From positions 3,780,048-3,844,047 of the forward strand of contig NZ_AP017560.1 in assembly GCF_003967015.1 (NCBI RefSeq): 64,000 nucleotides of DNA, written 5' to 3'. The notes beneath the pieces were generated by a model. The model searched no databases. It was not told where the DNA came from and was given only the letters and a program-made list of their open reading frames with translations. The stretch comes from Pseudanabaena sp. ABRG5-3 (lineage in GTDB: Bacteria; Cyanobacteriota; Cyanobacteriia; Pseudanabaenales; Pseudanabaenaceae). Within the stretch, counting starts at the first letter, position 1. Each line of letters starts with the position of its first letter. This document shows positions 54,695 through 63,994 of this stretch, piece by piece. A program made the translations under genes and the position numbers.

Positions 54695-54918
54695 AACTAA
54701 ATTTATCCTTGTTCCTGTTCTCCTTGAGATTTTTTTGTTTCCTCCCGGAAATGTAAGAGCAGCAAGCATTACAGCCTGTTGCGGTTTACATCCTATGCCT
54801 ATATTTGGTGTTCCTAGCAAGAGAGTTCTAGTTCAACCTATAGTCATAGGTTTTTAATTATAGCGTAGTTCAGGTTTATCGCAAAAGTACTAGCAAATAT
54901 TTTTTATTAATTGCGATG

Positions 54919-54957
54919 AAAATTGGTAACGCAGCAAAGCTGCGTTACCAATTTTTC
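54919..54957 (-). terminator. intrinsic terminator of rsmB
   Basis: AAAATTGGTAACGCAG / CTGCGTTACCAATTTT, 16-bp stem, directly after the rsmB stop. Confidence 0.8.
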
Positions 54958-54958
54958 T

Positions 54959-56314
54959 TTAACTTTTTTGCAACTTCACCATGAAAAAGCCATCCATATC
55001 ATGTTCATGGGGCAGGACTTTTACCCAGCCGCGATCGCTTGCAAAATGTGCCGCAGGATTATCGACACTTGGTGGCACAATTTGCCAATCGGGATGATTA
55101 GTTAAAAACTGGGTAATTACTTCTTCGTTTTCAGCAGGATGAATCGTACAAGTGCTGTAGACGATTACGCCTTCGGGTTTCACCCATTGGGTAGCACATT
55201 CGAGAATTTCCGATTGAGTTTTCGCTAATTTATAGGGTTCGTCAGGAGTTTGTCGCCAACGGGCATCGGCGTGACGGTGTAATGTGCCTAAGCCAGAGCA
55301 AGGTACATCTAATAAGATGCGATCGCATTTTGACCCGATTACTTTTTCCGCATCAAACTCACGGGCATCGATCTCAAGGGTTTCCACATTAGTGATCCCC
55401 AGACGTGCGGTATTTTGATCAACTTTTTTGAGGCGATTAGCTAGGCGATCAAGGGCATAAACTTTGCCCGTATTTTTGAGGCGATCACTAATATGCGTAG
55501 TTTTACCTCCGGGGGCAGCACAGGCATCAATAATGATCTCATTTGGTTGTGGATCTAATAGATAGGTAACTAACTGAGCGCTAGCATCCTGAACCGACCA
55601 CCAACCCTCTTTAAATTTAGGCAATTGACTCACATCTCCTGCCCCTTGCCCCACACGGATACCATCGGGAAGGTGGGGAATCGGCTCGGCAGGAATTTTT
55701 GCTTCGGTAAAGGCTGCTAGGACTTGATCCCTTGTCGCATGGAGCAGATTTACCCGCAAATCAAGATGGGGCGTTTGATTAAACCAATTACAAATATTTG
55801 CGATCGCTTCTTGACCAAATTCTTTTTGCCATAGCTCGATTAGCCATTCAGGGTAACTATAAAAGCTGGCGGGATCGCTAATATTCGCGAGGATATCTTC
55901 CTTCTCTTTGGCTCGGAGTATGGATCGCATAATGCCATTGGTAAAGCCAGATAATCCCGTTAAATTATTTTCTTTAGCTAACTCCACCGTCGTATGCACA
56001 ATGGCTGAGGGCTTAATGCGATCGAGAAAACATAGCTGGTACACACCTATCTGTAGAATTATTAATAGATCTGGTGGTAATTTTGTGGTTGGTTTTTGTG
56101 AGAAGTTTTGCAAAACCGCTTGCAGGGTTTTTTGGCGGCGCGTACATCCATAAACTAACTCAGTGATCAGACGGCGATCGCTTTCTGGGAGAATTATGTT
56201 ATTCTGTCGCGCACGTGAAAGCGTAAAGTCCAGCGCAACATCAGCATATGCCTTGCGTCTTTGAATGAGGCGGAGAGCTTCTAAAGCAATCTGTCGAGAA
56301 TTCTTACTCGTCAT
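54959..56314 (-). CDS. rsmB: 16S rRNA (cytosine-967 C5)-methyltransferase
   Basis: 451 residues. The N-terminal NusB-like RNA-binding domain (about 1-145: ALRLIQRRKAYADVALDFTL, LVYGCTRRQKTLQ) is followed by the methyltransferase with ACAAPGGKTTHISD, LLDVPCSGLGTLHRHADARW and the catalytic YSTCTIHPAENE. Both Cys of the m5C mechanism are present. It methylates 16S rRNA at C967 (E. coli numbering). Complete. Confidence 0.94.
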   Translation of the reverse strand: MTSKNSRQIALEALRLIQRRKAYADVALDFTLSRARQNNIILPESDRRLITELVYGCTRRQKTLQAVLQNFSQKPTTKLPPDLLIILQIGVYQLCFLDRIKPSAIVHTTVELAKENNLTGLSGFTNGIMRSILRAKEKEDILANISDPASFYSYPEWLIELWQKEFGQEAIANICNWFNQTPHLDLRVNLLHATRDQVLAAFTEAKIPAEPIPHLPDGIRVGQGAGDVSQLPKFKEGWWSVQDASAQLVTYLLDPQPNEIIIDACAAPGGKTTHISDRLKNTGKVYALDRLANRLKKVDQNTARLGITNVETLEIDAREFDAEKVIGSKCDRILLDVPCSGLGTLHRHADARWRQTPDEPYKLAKTQSEILECATQWVKPEGVIVYSTCTIHPAENEEVITQFLTNHPDWQIVPPSVDNPAAHFASDRGWVKVLPHEHDMDGFFMVKLQKS

Positions 56315-56569
56315 CAGAAATTTATTTGATTAAAGTCAAGTTAAAGGGCAATTTACAAAGCTGTTTAATTTAATGGAGATATCCAAAATAATTGATGGCA
56401 GGCTTAAAGAATTAGTAAAATTCAATGATTGCACTGTAGACAAATGCAGCCATTATTTGGTATCTAAGAGCGTAGATCGAGGTGGTTATTAATCATCTGT
56501 TACAAAGCTGTAAAAAGGCTTCATATTTCGAGAAGGATTTGGTGATTATTGTGGGTGTGAGGAGCGGCA

Positions 56570-57670
56570 ATGGTTGATACTGGTGTAAGAGTTAGGAGAG
56601 CAAAATTCCCGTCAGGGAGTAGCCTAGCACTTGGGTTAGCAATCGGTTTAATAAGTTTAATTGTTGGTGTCGATCTTTTCCTGCATCCAAATATAAGTTC
56701 TAGCCTGTTATTACCCTTTACCTTTGGTGGTGGCGGTGTCGCATTTTTAGGGACTTTTGCTGTACCTGCTTTACGTCGCCTTAAGGCTGGTCAGATCATC
56801 CGTGAAGATGGACCGCAAGCTCACCTCAAAAAACAAGGTACGCCGACGATGGGGGGGATATTCATTATACCTGTCGGGATCTTATTAGGTTTAGTTTGGT
56901 CTGGCTTTAACGACAAAGTAATTGCTTGCAGTTTACTCACCCTTTCCTTTGCATTTATCGGCTGGCTTGATGACTGGAAAATCCTGCGTCGTCACTCCAA
57001 TAAAGGTTTATCACCTCGTGCCAAGTTACTATTACAAGCTGGATTTGCAGCTTGCTTCTGTGCTTGGTTAGGTTTCACCCAAAATTGGCAGACGATCGCG
57101 ACGATTAATTTGCCATTGCATTTTGTGCTACCCCTTGGATTACTGTTCTTTCCCCTTGCGCTGTTTGTCTTCCTCGGCAGCAGCAACGCCACTAACCTCA
57201 CCGATGGTTTAGATGGCTTAGCAGGTGGTACTGGCGCGATCGCTTTGTTTGGGATGGGACTATTACTATTCCCTACTAACAAAGAACTTGCCATATTCTG
57301 TATGTGTCTCAGTGGTAGCTACCTAGGTTTCCTCTGGCACAATCGCTATCCTGCCAAGGTATTCATGGGGGATACGGGATCACTCGCACTAGGAGGCGCA
57401 TTAGCATCTACCGCAATTCTCGGTAATTTGCTCTGGGCTTTTCTAATCGTTGGCGCAATTTTTATCTGGGAATCAATCTCGGTAATTGCACAGGTTTCCT
57501 ACTACAAGGCAACCAAGGATGAAACGGGGATGGGTAAACGCTTATTTAGAATGGCTCCTTTTCACCATCACTTAGAACTAAGTGGATGGCATGAGTTACA
57601 CGTAGTCAGAGCTTTTTATCTGACAGGCGGGTTTCTCGTAGGAGCTGCTCTTGTAATTAGCAAACTTTAA
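56570..57670 (+). CDS. mraY: phospho-N-acetylmuramoyl-pentapeptide transferase
   Basis: 366 residues, ten membrane helices. MraY motifs: KKQGTPTMGG, SNATNLTDGLDGLAGG, FMGDTGSLALGG and FRMAPFHHHLELSGWHE. GAGGAGCGGCA precedes the ATG. It makes lipid I from UDP-MurNAc-pentapeptide and undecaprenyl phosphate, the first membrane step of peptidoglycan synthesis. As in many cyanobacteria, it is not within a dcw cluster. Confidence 0.96.
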   Translation: MVDTGVRVRRAKFPSGSSLALGLAIGLISLIVGVDLFLHPNISSSLLLPFTFGGGGVAFLGTFAVPALRRLKAGQIIREDGPQAHLKKQGTPTMGGIFIIPVGILLGLVWSGFNDKVIACSLLTLSFAFIGWLDDWKILRRHSNKGLSPRAKLLLQAGFAACFCAWLGFTQNWQTIATINLPLHFVLPLGLLFFPLALFVFLGSSNATNLTDGLDGLAGGTGAIALFGMGLLLFPTNKELAIFCMCLSGSYLGFLWHNRYPAKVFMGDTGSLALGGALASTAILGNLLWAFLIVGAIFIWESISVIAQVSYYKATKDETGMGKRLFRMAPFHHHLELSGWHELHVVRAFYLTGGFLVGAALVISKL

Positions 57671-57693
57671 GTTCTTTGAATTCATAGTTTATT

Positions 57694-57726
57694 AAGAGAC
57701 GGTGCTATGCACCGTCTCTTTTTTTT
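57694..57726 (+). terminator. intrinsic terminator of mraY
   Basis: AAGAGACGGTGCtatGCACCGTCTCTT followed by a run of eight T. Confidence 0.85.
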
Positions 57727-57816
57727 TAGATATTATTTATTGAATCGCTAGCTGGGATATTAAAATTACCTTATCGCCTATAGCCCAAAACCTCGATCAC
57801 AACCATAGCTAAACAA

Positions 57817-59424
57817 GTGGATAAGAAAAAAGTACTGCTACTGTCTGCAAATCCATCGAATACCGATCGCCTGAGAGTGGAGGCAGAATTTCGGGAAATC
57901 GAAGAATGTTGTCAGAAGTCGAGTTTGCGCGATCGCTTTGCCATTGTCGCGAAGGGCGCAGTACGCATTGATGACCTACAGCCAATCTTGCTTCAGGAAG
58001 TGCCTCGCGTAGTACATTTCTCAGGACATGGGGCAGCCGAAAATGGTCTGGTTTTAGAAAATGATGCAGGAGATTGGCAACTTGCGCCGACGGAGGCTTT
58101 AGCAGAATTATTTCGGATTTTGCAAAATGGGATCGATTGCGTGGTGCTAAATGCTTGTTTCTCACAGGTGCAAGCGGAGGCGATCGCCCGTTATGTGCCC
58201 TATGTATTGGGGATGAATCAGGCGATTGGCGATGTGGCGGCGATCGAATTTGCTAAAGGCTTCTATGGGGCTTTGTTTGAAGGGAAATCAGTTAAGGATG
58301 CCTTTGATTTAGGTAAAAATCTTATTGCCTTAAAAAATATTCCTGAAGCCCAAACGCCTGTGTTGTTAGAACGCAGTTATGAAAGTCAGGTGTTACCGAG
58401 GGTGAATCTAGCGATTGAAGAACCTGAAGGGGCGGTAAGGATTGGCTCACAATTTTATATTCCCCGATCGCCCCAAGAAGAACAAGCCTTTAAAGCGATC
58501 GCCATGCCCCATGCCCTAATCCGCTTGAAATCTCCCGATCGCATGGGTAAGTCTTCGCTATTGGTAAGAGTCTTGGAAGAAGCGCGGCGGCTGGGCAATC
58601 GCACCACATGGCTAGATTTACAAAAGTGCGATCGCCGATTTTTTGAAAATATGGATCGCTTTTTGCAGTGGTTTTGTGCGGTGATTGGGCGCGATTTTGG
58701 GGTGAAGGCGAAACCGACCGACGATTGGGATGAGATGTTTGGCGCAAATGGTAACTGTGAGGAGTTTTTTGAAAGATATTTATTAAATGATGATGACGAT
58801 CGCCCTTTAGTAATTGCGATCGAAAATCTGGATCGCATATTTTTGCATGAAGCGATCGAGGTGGATTTTTGCGGTTTGTTGCGCGGTTGGCATGAGCAGG
58901 GCAAGCACGATCGCACATGGGGCAAATTGCGGCTAGTGCTTGCCTATTCAATGGAATCTTTTACGACTAAAGACATTAATCAATCACCATTTAATGTCGG
59001 TACGCCCATTGATTTGGATGAATTTACAACTACGCAAGTTCATGAGCTTGCAGAACTGCATGGTTTATCAGCATCTCAAATAGAACCGATCGCTGAATTG
59101 ATTGGTGGACATCCCTATCTAGTGCGACTCGCTTTCTATAATTTAGCTAGTGGCGCAAATTCCCTTGAGCAGATTATCCAAAGTGCATCAACAGAAGTAG
59201 GGCTATTTGGGAAACATCTCACCACTCGTTTAGCGAAGGTGGAAAGAGATGGTCATCTTACGGAAGTTTTGAGATCGCTGGTTAATTCACCGCAACCGAT
59301 CCGTTTTGATCTGGCGACTACGGCAAAATTAGATGGGATGGGTTTAATATTACGCACAGAAACAGGTGTGATTATTCGCAATGAATTATATCGTCGTTAT
59401 TTTCAGAACTGCTTAAGCAATTAA
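57817..59424 (+). CDS. CHAT protease domain fused to AAA-like (AAA_35) ATPase
   Basis: 535 residues from a GTG start. Residues about 5-185 form a CHAT caspase-like domain: VLLLSANPSNTDRLRVEAEF, catalytic His71 in HFSGHG, Cys114 in LNACFS and GKSVKDAFDLGKNL. Residues about 215-520 are an AAA_35-type P-loop NTPase: YIPRSPQEEQAFKAI, Walker A-like DRMGKSS (Lys245), ELIGGHPYLVRLA late in the domain. It resembles NLR-like, ATP-gated protease sensors of bacterial conflict systems. It heads a run of same-strand genes; TAGGAG links it to the nuclease gene 15 bases on. Substrate unknown. Confidence 0.85.
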   Translation: MDKKKVLLLSANPSNTDRLRVEAEFREIEECCQKSSLRDRFAIVAKGAVRIDDLQPILLQEVPRVVHFSGHGAAENGLVLENDAGDWQLAPTEALAELFRILQNGIDCVVLNACFSQVQAEAIARYVPYVLGMNQAIGDVAAIEFAKGFYGALFEGKSVKDAFDLGKNLIALKNIPEAQTPVLLERSYESQVLPRVNLAIEEPEGAVRIGSQFYIPRSPQEEQAFKAIAMPHALIRLKSPDRMGKSSLLVRVLEEARRLGNRTTWLDLQKCDRRFFENMDRFLQWFCAVIGRDFGVKAKPTDDWDEMFGANGNCEEFFERYLLNDDDDRPLVIAIENLDRIFLHEAIEVDFCGLLRGWHEQGKHDRTWGKLRLVLAYSMESFTTKDINQSPFNVGTPIDLDEFTTTQVHELAELHGLSASQIEPIAELIGGHPYLVRLAFYNLASGANSLEQIIQSASTEVGLFGKHLTTRLAKVERDGHLTEVLRSLVNSPQPIRFDLATTAKLDGMGLILRTETGVIIRNELYRRYFQNCLSN

Positions 59425-59439
59425 TTAGGAGTGTAATCA

Positions 59440-60060
59440 ATGCCTAAGACCTTACAAGCAACGGAAATTGATTTGGCAAAACTAGAGGAGCTTTTTGCGA
59501 TCGCGCAGTCGAGTGATGCTGAGTTTTTTGATGAATGGCGTGGTGACTTACCTAAACTGACCGAGAACGAACAGTTATCCCTTGATGATCTGAAAACGGA
59601 TTATCTACATCTATCGAAACACTCACTATTGGAACCACTTGTAAAAATGGTGGTGCTAGCGCCAATTTTGAAATTAGCAGGTTTCTATCGCGATCCCTTT
59701 TATCTCAAAGCCGAGCAGGTAGTAAATATTCTCTCGCAGGATCAAGATATTCTCATTCAAGGACGCATCGATATTTTGGTGTTTAAGCCACCTTTTTGGA
59801 TAGTAGTGATTGAGGCGAAGAGAGCGGCTTATTCTGTAGAAGTTGGCATTCCCCAAGCATTGACCTACATGATGGCAAATCCCCATCCCGATCGCCCTGT
59901 TTTTGGACTTGTCACAAATGGCAGTGAGTTTATCTTTCTCAAACTTCAGCATCAAGACAGTCTAAAATATGCCGAGTCAGATTTGTTTTCGATTAAGCGT
60001 AGCAATGATTTATATACAGTTGTTAGTATTTTGAAACATCTTGCTCAGTTAGCAATTTAG
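59440..60060 (+). CDS. restriction-type PD-(D/E)XK nuclease-like protein
   Basis: 206 residues. The N-terminal helical part leads to LLEPLVKMVVLAPILKLAGF and the nuclease core GRIDILVFKPPFWIVVIEAK, where Asp, Glu and Lys form the D...ExK site; then QALTYMMANPHPDRPVFGLV and TNGSEFIFLKL, as in type I restriction HsdR N-terminal domains. There is no helicase part. A good ribosome binding site (TAGGAG) and a 15-base gap to the CHAT-AAA gene imply translation from the same message. Likely DNA or RNA nuclease; target unknown. Confidence 0.82.
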   Translation: MPKTLQATEIDLAKLEELFAIAQSSDAEFFDEWRGDLPKLTENEQLSLDDLKTDYLHLSKHSLLEPLVKMVVLAPILKLAGFYRDPFYLKAEQVVNILSQDQDILIQGRIDILVFKPPFWIVVIEAKRAAYSVEVGIPQALTYMMANPHPDRPVFGLVTNGSEFIFLKLQHQDSLKYAESDLFSIKRSNDLYTVVSILKHLAQLAI

Positions 60061-60157
60061 CTTTTCATCCTGCGGATGTGCGCCCCTACACTGGCTATGC
60101 GATCGCTTAAGCTTAAATCAATATGCAAAACTTCATTAATCTGGAGCGGTAAAGGAC

Positions 60158-60859
60158 ATGGTACTTGCAACACACGTCATCAAATCAGCTATCCCTCCCG
60201 AATATCCCTCTAGCGATGGTGAGCCTGTGGCAGAAACCTACGACCATTTTTATGCGATCGCTGTACTGTTGGAAATACTGCGGCAATATTTAACAGGCAG
60301 ACAAGCGACGGTTTTGGGCAATCAGTTTCTTTACTACGCCCAAGGATTCCCCAGAATGCGTGTAGCTCCCGATGTAATGGTGATTTTTGATGTGGCGGCT
60401 GGCGGTCGGGACAATTACAAAATTTGGGAAGAGGGACAAGTACCTACGGTGATTTTTGAAATTACCTCCAAAAGTACGCAGATTACGGATATTGGCTTTA
60501 AGCGCGATCTCTATGCTCAGATGGGTGTGCAGGAATATTGGCTATTTGACCCAAAAAATGAATGGTTAGAGCAACAATTGCAAGGTTATCGCCTCAAGGG
60601 TGAACAATATGAGCCGATTATCGACGGACAGAGTTTAGTTTTAGGGTTGCAGCTATCGATTGAGGACAAAAAAATTGCCTTGCACCGTCTGGACAATGGC
60701 GAAAAGTTACCCTTTCCTTCTGAGCTTGCGGAACAAGTAAATCAAGAGCGTCAAGCTAAATTAGAAGCTGAACAGGCAAAGTTGCAAGCTGAACAAGCTA
60801 AACAAGAACTTGAGGTATTGTTGCAACGCTACCGTGATCGCTATGGAGAATTAGAATAA
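60158..60859 (+). CDS. Uma2 family endonuclease with coiled-coil tail
   Basis: 233 residues. Uma2/DUF820 core: HFYAIAVLLEILRQYL, RMRVAPDVMVIFDV, PTVIFEITSKSTQITDIGFK, LYAQMGVQEYWLFDPKNEW. The PD...E-x-(T/S)SK arrangement (VAPDVMV, FEITSKS) is the family nuclease site. A coiled coil at 190-228 (KLEAEQAKLQAEQAKQELEV) is appended. Uma2 proteins are very numerous in cyanobacteria with no settled role. The stop overlaps the start of the membrane AAA gene (TAATG). Confidence 0.9.
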   Translation: MVLATHVIKSAIPPEYPSSDGEPVAETYDHFYAIAVLLEILRQYLTGRQATVLGNQFLYYAQGFPRMRVAPDVMVIFDVAAGGRDNYKIWEEGQVPTVIFEITSKSTQITDIGFKRDLYAQMGVQEYWLFDPKNEWLEQQLQGYRLKGEQYEPIIDGQSLVLGLQLSIEDKKIALHRLDNGEKLPFPSELAEQVNQERQAKLEAEQAKLQAEQAKQELEVLLQRYRDRYGELE

Positions 60860-63165
60860 TGACTTTTAATTATCAAGTTGGTGGTAGTCTCCCTGCGGAT
60901 GCGCCTAGTTATGTGGAGCGCCAATGCGATCGCGACTATTACAACCTCCTTAAAGAGCGTAAATATTGCTATGTGTTTAACTGTCGGCAGATGGGGAAAT
61001 CGAGTTTGCGGGTGCGGGTGACGCATAAGTTGCAAGCGGAGGGGATTGTGTGCGCGACGATTGATCCGCAGAAGATTGGGGTGGAGGTAACTTGTGAGCA
61101 GTGGTATGCCAGCGCGATTCGGAGTTTGGTAGGGGATTTGGATTTAAAAAGTAAGTTTGACTTGCGGAGTTGGATTAGGGAACGGGAATTGCTGTCACCT
61201 GTGCAGCGTTTTGCGGAGTTTATTGAAACAGTCGTTTTACAAGAGCTTGATGCGCCAATTGTGATTTTTGTGGAAGAAATAGATCGCCTCTTGAGTCTCA
61301 AATTTGGGATGGATGATTTCTTTGGATTAGTAAGGTCATTTTTTGAAGATCGTCCGACTAAGCCTGACTATAATCGCCTCACTTTTTCCTTCTTGGGAGT
61401 GGCGACACCGACGGATTTGATTCAGAGTCATAATACTTCAGCGTTTAATATTGGCTATGCAGTGGAGATGGCGGGGTTTACGCTGACGGAGGCAGGGCAA
61501 TTGATGCAGGGGTTGGCGAGTAAGGTGGCGAATCCGCAGGATTATCTAGCTGAGGCGGTAAAGTGGACGGGGGGACAGCCTTTTCTGATTCAGCGTTTGT
61601 TGGGAATGATGGAGAAGGAGTTAGCAGGAATCGCACCACCTGAGAATATTGCGGGTTGGGTTGAGAATTTAGTACAGGAACGAATTGTCACGAATTGGGA
61701 ATCGCAGGATGCGCCGCCACATTTGACGACAATTAGGGATCGCGTGCTGAGTGTGGAGGAGAAGTTGCGGGGGCGGATGTTGGGTTGCTATCAGCAGGTG
61801 TTGGAAGATGGGGAGTTGGCGGATGATCGCAGTGAGGAGCGATCGAAGTTGCGGTTGACGGGGTTGGTGGTGCGACGGGAAGGAAAGTTGATTTCCTATA
61901 ATCCGATTTATAGGGCGGTGTTTAATAACGCATGGGTGGAGGGTCAGTTAGCGGATTTGCGTCCAGAGTTTTATGGTTCGGCATTTCGGGCTTGGCGGGA
62001 TGCGGAGGAGGGGCAGAATCAGGGATTTCTGTTGCGGGGTCAGGCGTTGGAGGAGGCGGAGGTTTGGGCGCGGGGGAAGAGGCTGAGTGATATTGATGAG
62101 CAGTTTTTACTGGAAAGTCAAGAGTTTGAAAAAAACGAGAGAAATCGTGAGCTAGAATCTGAGCGATTAGCACGAGAAACTCTTGAAGAAGCGAACTGTA
62201 TTCTTGCAGAAGCTAGCAAAAAAGCAGAGTTGTCACTTACTAAAGCACAAAAAAGATTACAGCACTTTGTCAAGGAAGAAATACAAGCAAAAAATCGCCT
62301 ATCAATGGCAGAAAAGTTAACACGACAGATGCAATTAGCTGGAATTAGTTTAGGAGTAATAGCTGGAGTAATTGTAATAGGTGTATTGGCATGGTCTAGC
62401 AATACACGTAAAGAAACATTAAGGTTGATCGAGAAAGAAAAACAGCAAGAAATAGAAAAAGCAAAACAGATTGCAGAGAAAGAAACACATGCAGCTCAGG
62501 AAACAAAACAGGCGGCTGAGCAAGAGCTAAATAAAATCAAAAAAGAAATAGATAAGAGAAACTATGAAATAAAAGAGTTGAATAAATCTTACGATAACAA
62601 AATAGAAGATTTAAAAAAGGAAACAAATAAGAGTATACAATCCGTGACAAATAATGCTAATAAAACTATTGAGGAAAAGGATGCAACATTAAAGAGAAAA
62701 AATGTTGAGTATAGCTCTACAAGAGCACGTGAATTGATTGTTAACGGTGTAATTGCTGCTCAAAAGGGCAAAATTCAAGAAGCACTTAAGTATTTTAGTG
62801 AATCCCAACAATATGATCAAAATGTAAAAATATCCTCCGAACAATGGTATCAGCTATGCTGGAATGGAAATGTTTTTAAGGTTAGCAAAGCCGTAGCATT
62901 TGCTTGTGAAAAAGCTGTTGAAGAAGCTTATAAAGATAATACTTCCGAAGACAATATAGCCCTCTATCATGATAGCCGTGGAGTGTCAAGGGCAGTTTCA
63001 GGCAACCATGAAGGTGCAATTGAAGACTTTGAAAAATATATAGCAAGGTATAGAAAAAGGAGTGTTACCTTGACAGATCAGCGAAAAGAATGGATTAAAT
63101 CTTTACGCAAACAAATTAATCCATTTACAGAACAAGAGTTAGAAAATTTAAGATATGGAGAATGA
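60859..63165 (+). CDS. AAA_35 ATPase with coiled coils, one membrane helix and TPR-like end
   Basis: 768 residues. Residues 1-360: AAA_35-type NTPase with Walker A NCRQMGKSS (Lys47) and Walker B VIFVEEID (135-142), related in kind to the ATPase part of the CHAT protein upstream. About 360-415: WxxG-type linker. About 415-480: coiled coil. About 493-513: membrane helix (LAGISLGVIAGVIVIGVLAW). About 515-620: long Lys/Glu coiled coil. About 620-745: helical TPR-like end. The first 415 codons are G-rich and the rest AT-rich, a sharp change at about 62.1 kb. Translation is probably coupled to uma2. Function unknown. Confidence 0.82.
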   Translation: MTFNYQVGGSLPADAPSYVERQCDRDYYNLLKERKYCYVFNCRQMGKSSLRVRVTHKLQAEGIVCATIDPQKIGVEVTCEQWYASAIRSLVGDLDLKSKFDLRSWIRERELLSPVQRFAEFIETVVLQELDAPIVIFVEEIDRLLSLKFGMDDFFGLVRSFFEDRPTKPDYNRLTFSFLGVATPTDLIQSHNTSAFNIGYAVEMAGFTLTEAGQLMQGLASKVANPQDYLAEAVKWTGGQPFLIQRLLGMMEKELAGIAPPENIAGWVENLVQERIVTNWESQDAPPHLTTIRDRVLSVEEKLRGRMLGCYQQVLEDGELADDRSEERSKLRLTGLVVRREGKLISYNPIYRAVFNNAWVEGQLADLRPEFYGSAFRAWRDAEEGQNQGFLLRGQALEEAEVWARGKRLSDIDEQFLLESQEFEKNERNRELESERLARETLEEANCILAEASKKAELSLTKAQKRLQHFVKEEIQAKNRLSMAEKLTRQMQLAGISLGVIAGVIVIGVLAWSSNTRKETLRLIEKEKQQEIEKAKQIAEKETHAAQETKQAAEQELNKIKKEIDKRNYEIKELNKSYDNKIEDLKKETNKSIQSVTNNANKTIEEKDATLKRKNVEYSSTRARELIVNGVIAAQKGKIQEALKYFSESQQYDQNVKISSEQWYQLCWNGNVFKVSKAVAFACEKAVEEAYKDNTSEDNIALYHDSRGVSRAVSGNHEGAIEDFEKYIARYRKRSVTLTDQRKEWIKSLRKQINPFTEQELENLRYGE

Positions 63166-63333
63166 GCAACTAATTATGGCTTGCTGAGAAAGTAGAAAAA
63201 AAGAACTACCAAAACATAAACGCAAAAATCAGCATGAGCCAGCAAATCATTCTAAAGGTAAAAGGTAAAAATTAGGATTAAACTAGACAACAGTAATGAC
63301 AGTCAAAATATTTACGTTATGGAGGTTTGCACT

Positions 63334-63642
63334 ATGCTCGACACGCCAACCCAATATATGCACATCCAACTTCAATGCAACGTACCCATCATTGCAGGTA
63401 CGACCATGAAAGTCGTCGAGCTAGTCACCTCCCACCTCACCTATGGCTGGAGTCCCGAAGAACTACATTTTCAATATCCCCATATCGCCCTCAGCAAAAT
63501 TTATTCCGCCCTCGCCTACTACTGGGATCACAAACAAGAAATTGATACCGATATCCAGCGCCGCCTCGACTATGCCGAACAATTGCGCCTAAATGCCCCC
63601 ATCTCACCATTGCAAGCCAAACTTCAAGCAACACCTCATTAA
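63334..63642 (+). CDS. DUF433 antitoxin
   Basis: 102 residues from the ATG at 63334, which has GGAGG eight bases ahead; the ATG at 63319 contains that site. DUF433-like: the N-terminal strand and PIIAGTTMKVVELVTSHLTY, then GWSPEELHFQYPHIALSKIY, SALAYYWDHKQEI. DUF433 proteins are winged-helix antitoxins paired with DUF5615 PIN-like toxins, as here (four bases apart). Confidence 0.9.
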   Translation: MLDTPTQYMHIQLQCNVPIIAGTTMKVVELVTSHLTYGWSPEELHFQYPHIALSKIYSALAYYWDHKQEIDTDIQRRLDYAEQLRLNAPISPLQAKLQATPH

Positions 63643-63646
63643 GGCT

Positions 63647-63994
63647 ATGGCGATCGCACTATACATGGATGAAAACGTACCGCGCCAAATTTTACTTGGA
63701 TTGCGTCTGAGAGGAGTAGATGTACTCTCCGTTCAAGAAGAGCAGAGATCGGGCGATCCAGACCCTCAAGTTTTGGCAAGAGCCAATAAGTTACAAAGAG
63801 TTTTATTCACCAGAGATGATGATTTTTTAGCGATCGCCAATCAGCTTCTGCAAGAAGAGACTAACTTCATCGGCATCATTTACGCCGCACAACAGATGGC
63901 AAGCATAGGAGTTTGCGTAAGGGATTTGGAACTTATTGCCAAAGTAAGCGATTTGGAAGATTTTGCCAATCATATTCAGTACCTACCGCTATAA
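63647..63994 (+). CDS. DUF5615 PIN-like toxin
   Basis: 115 residues from the ATG at 63647, just after the DUF433 stop. Mut7-C/DUF5615 pattern: IALYMDENVPRQILLGLRLR, GVDVLSVQEEQRSGDPDPQV, RVLFTRDDDFLAIA and GIIYAAQQ. The acidic residues D9 (MDENV), D46-D47 region and RDDDF form the PIN-type metal site. It is predicted to be a ribonuclease toxin neutralised by the DUF433 protein. Ends six bases before the window edge; complete. Confidence 0.9.
   Translation: MAIALYMDENVPRQILLGLRLRGVDVLSVQEEQRSGDPDPQVLARANKLQRVLFTRDDDFLAIANQLLQEETNFIGIIYAAQQMASIGVCVRDLELIAKVSDLEDFANHIQYLPL

Noticed and set aside
57809-58165. Minus-strand frame opposite the CHAT domain
   Set aside because: It is antisense to catalytic motifs of the CHAT gene, and the Arg/His/Pro-rich product is typical of shadow frames.
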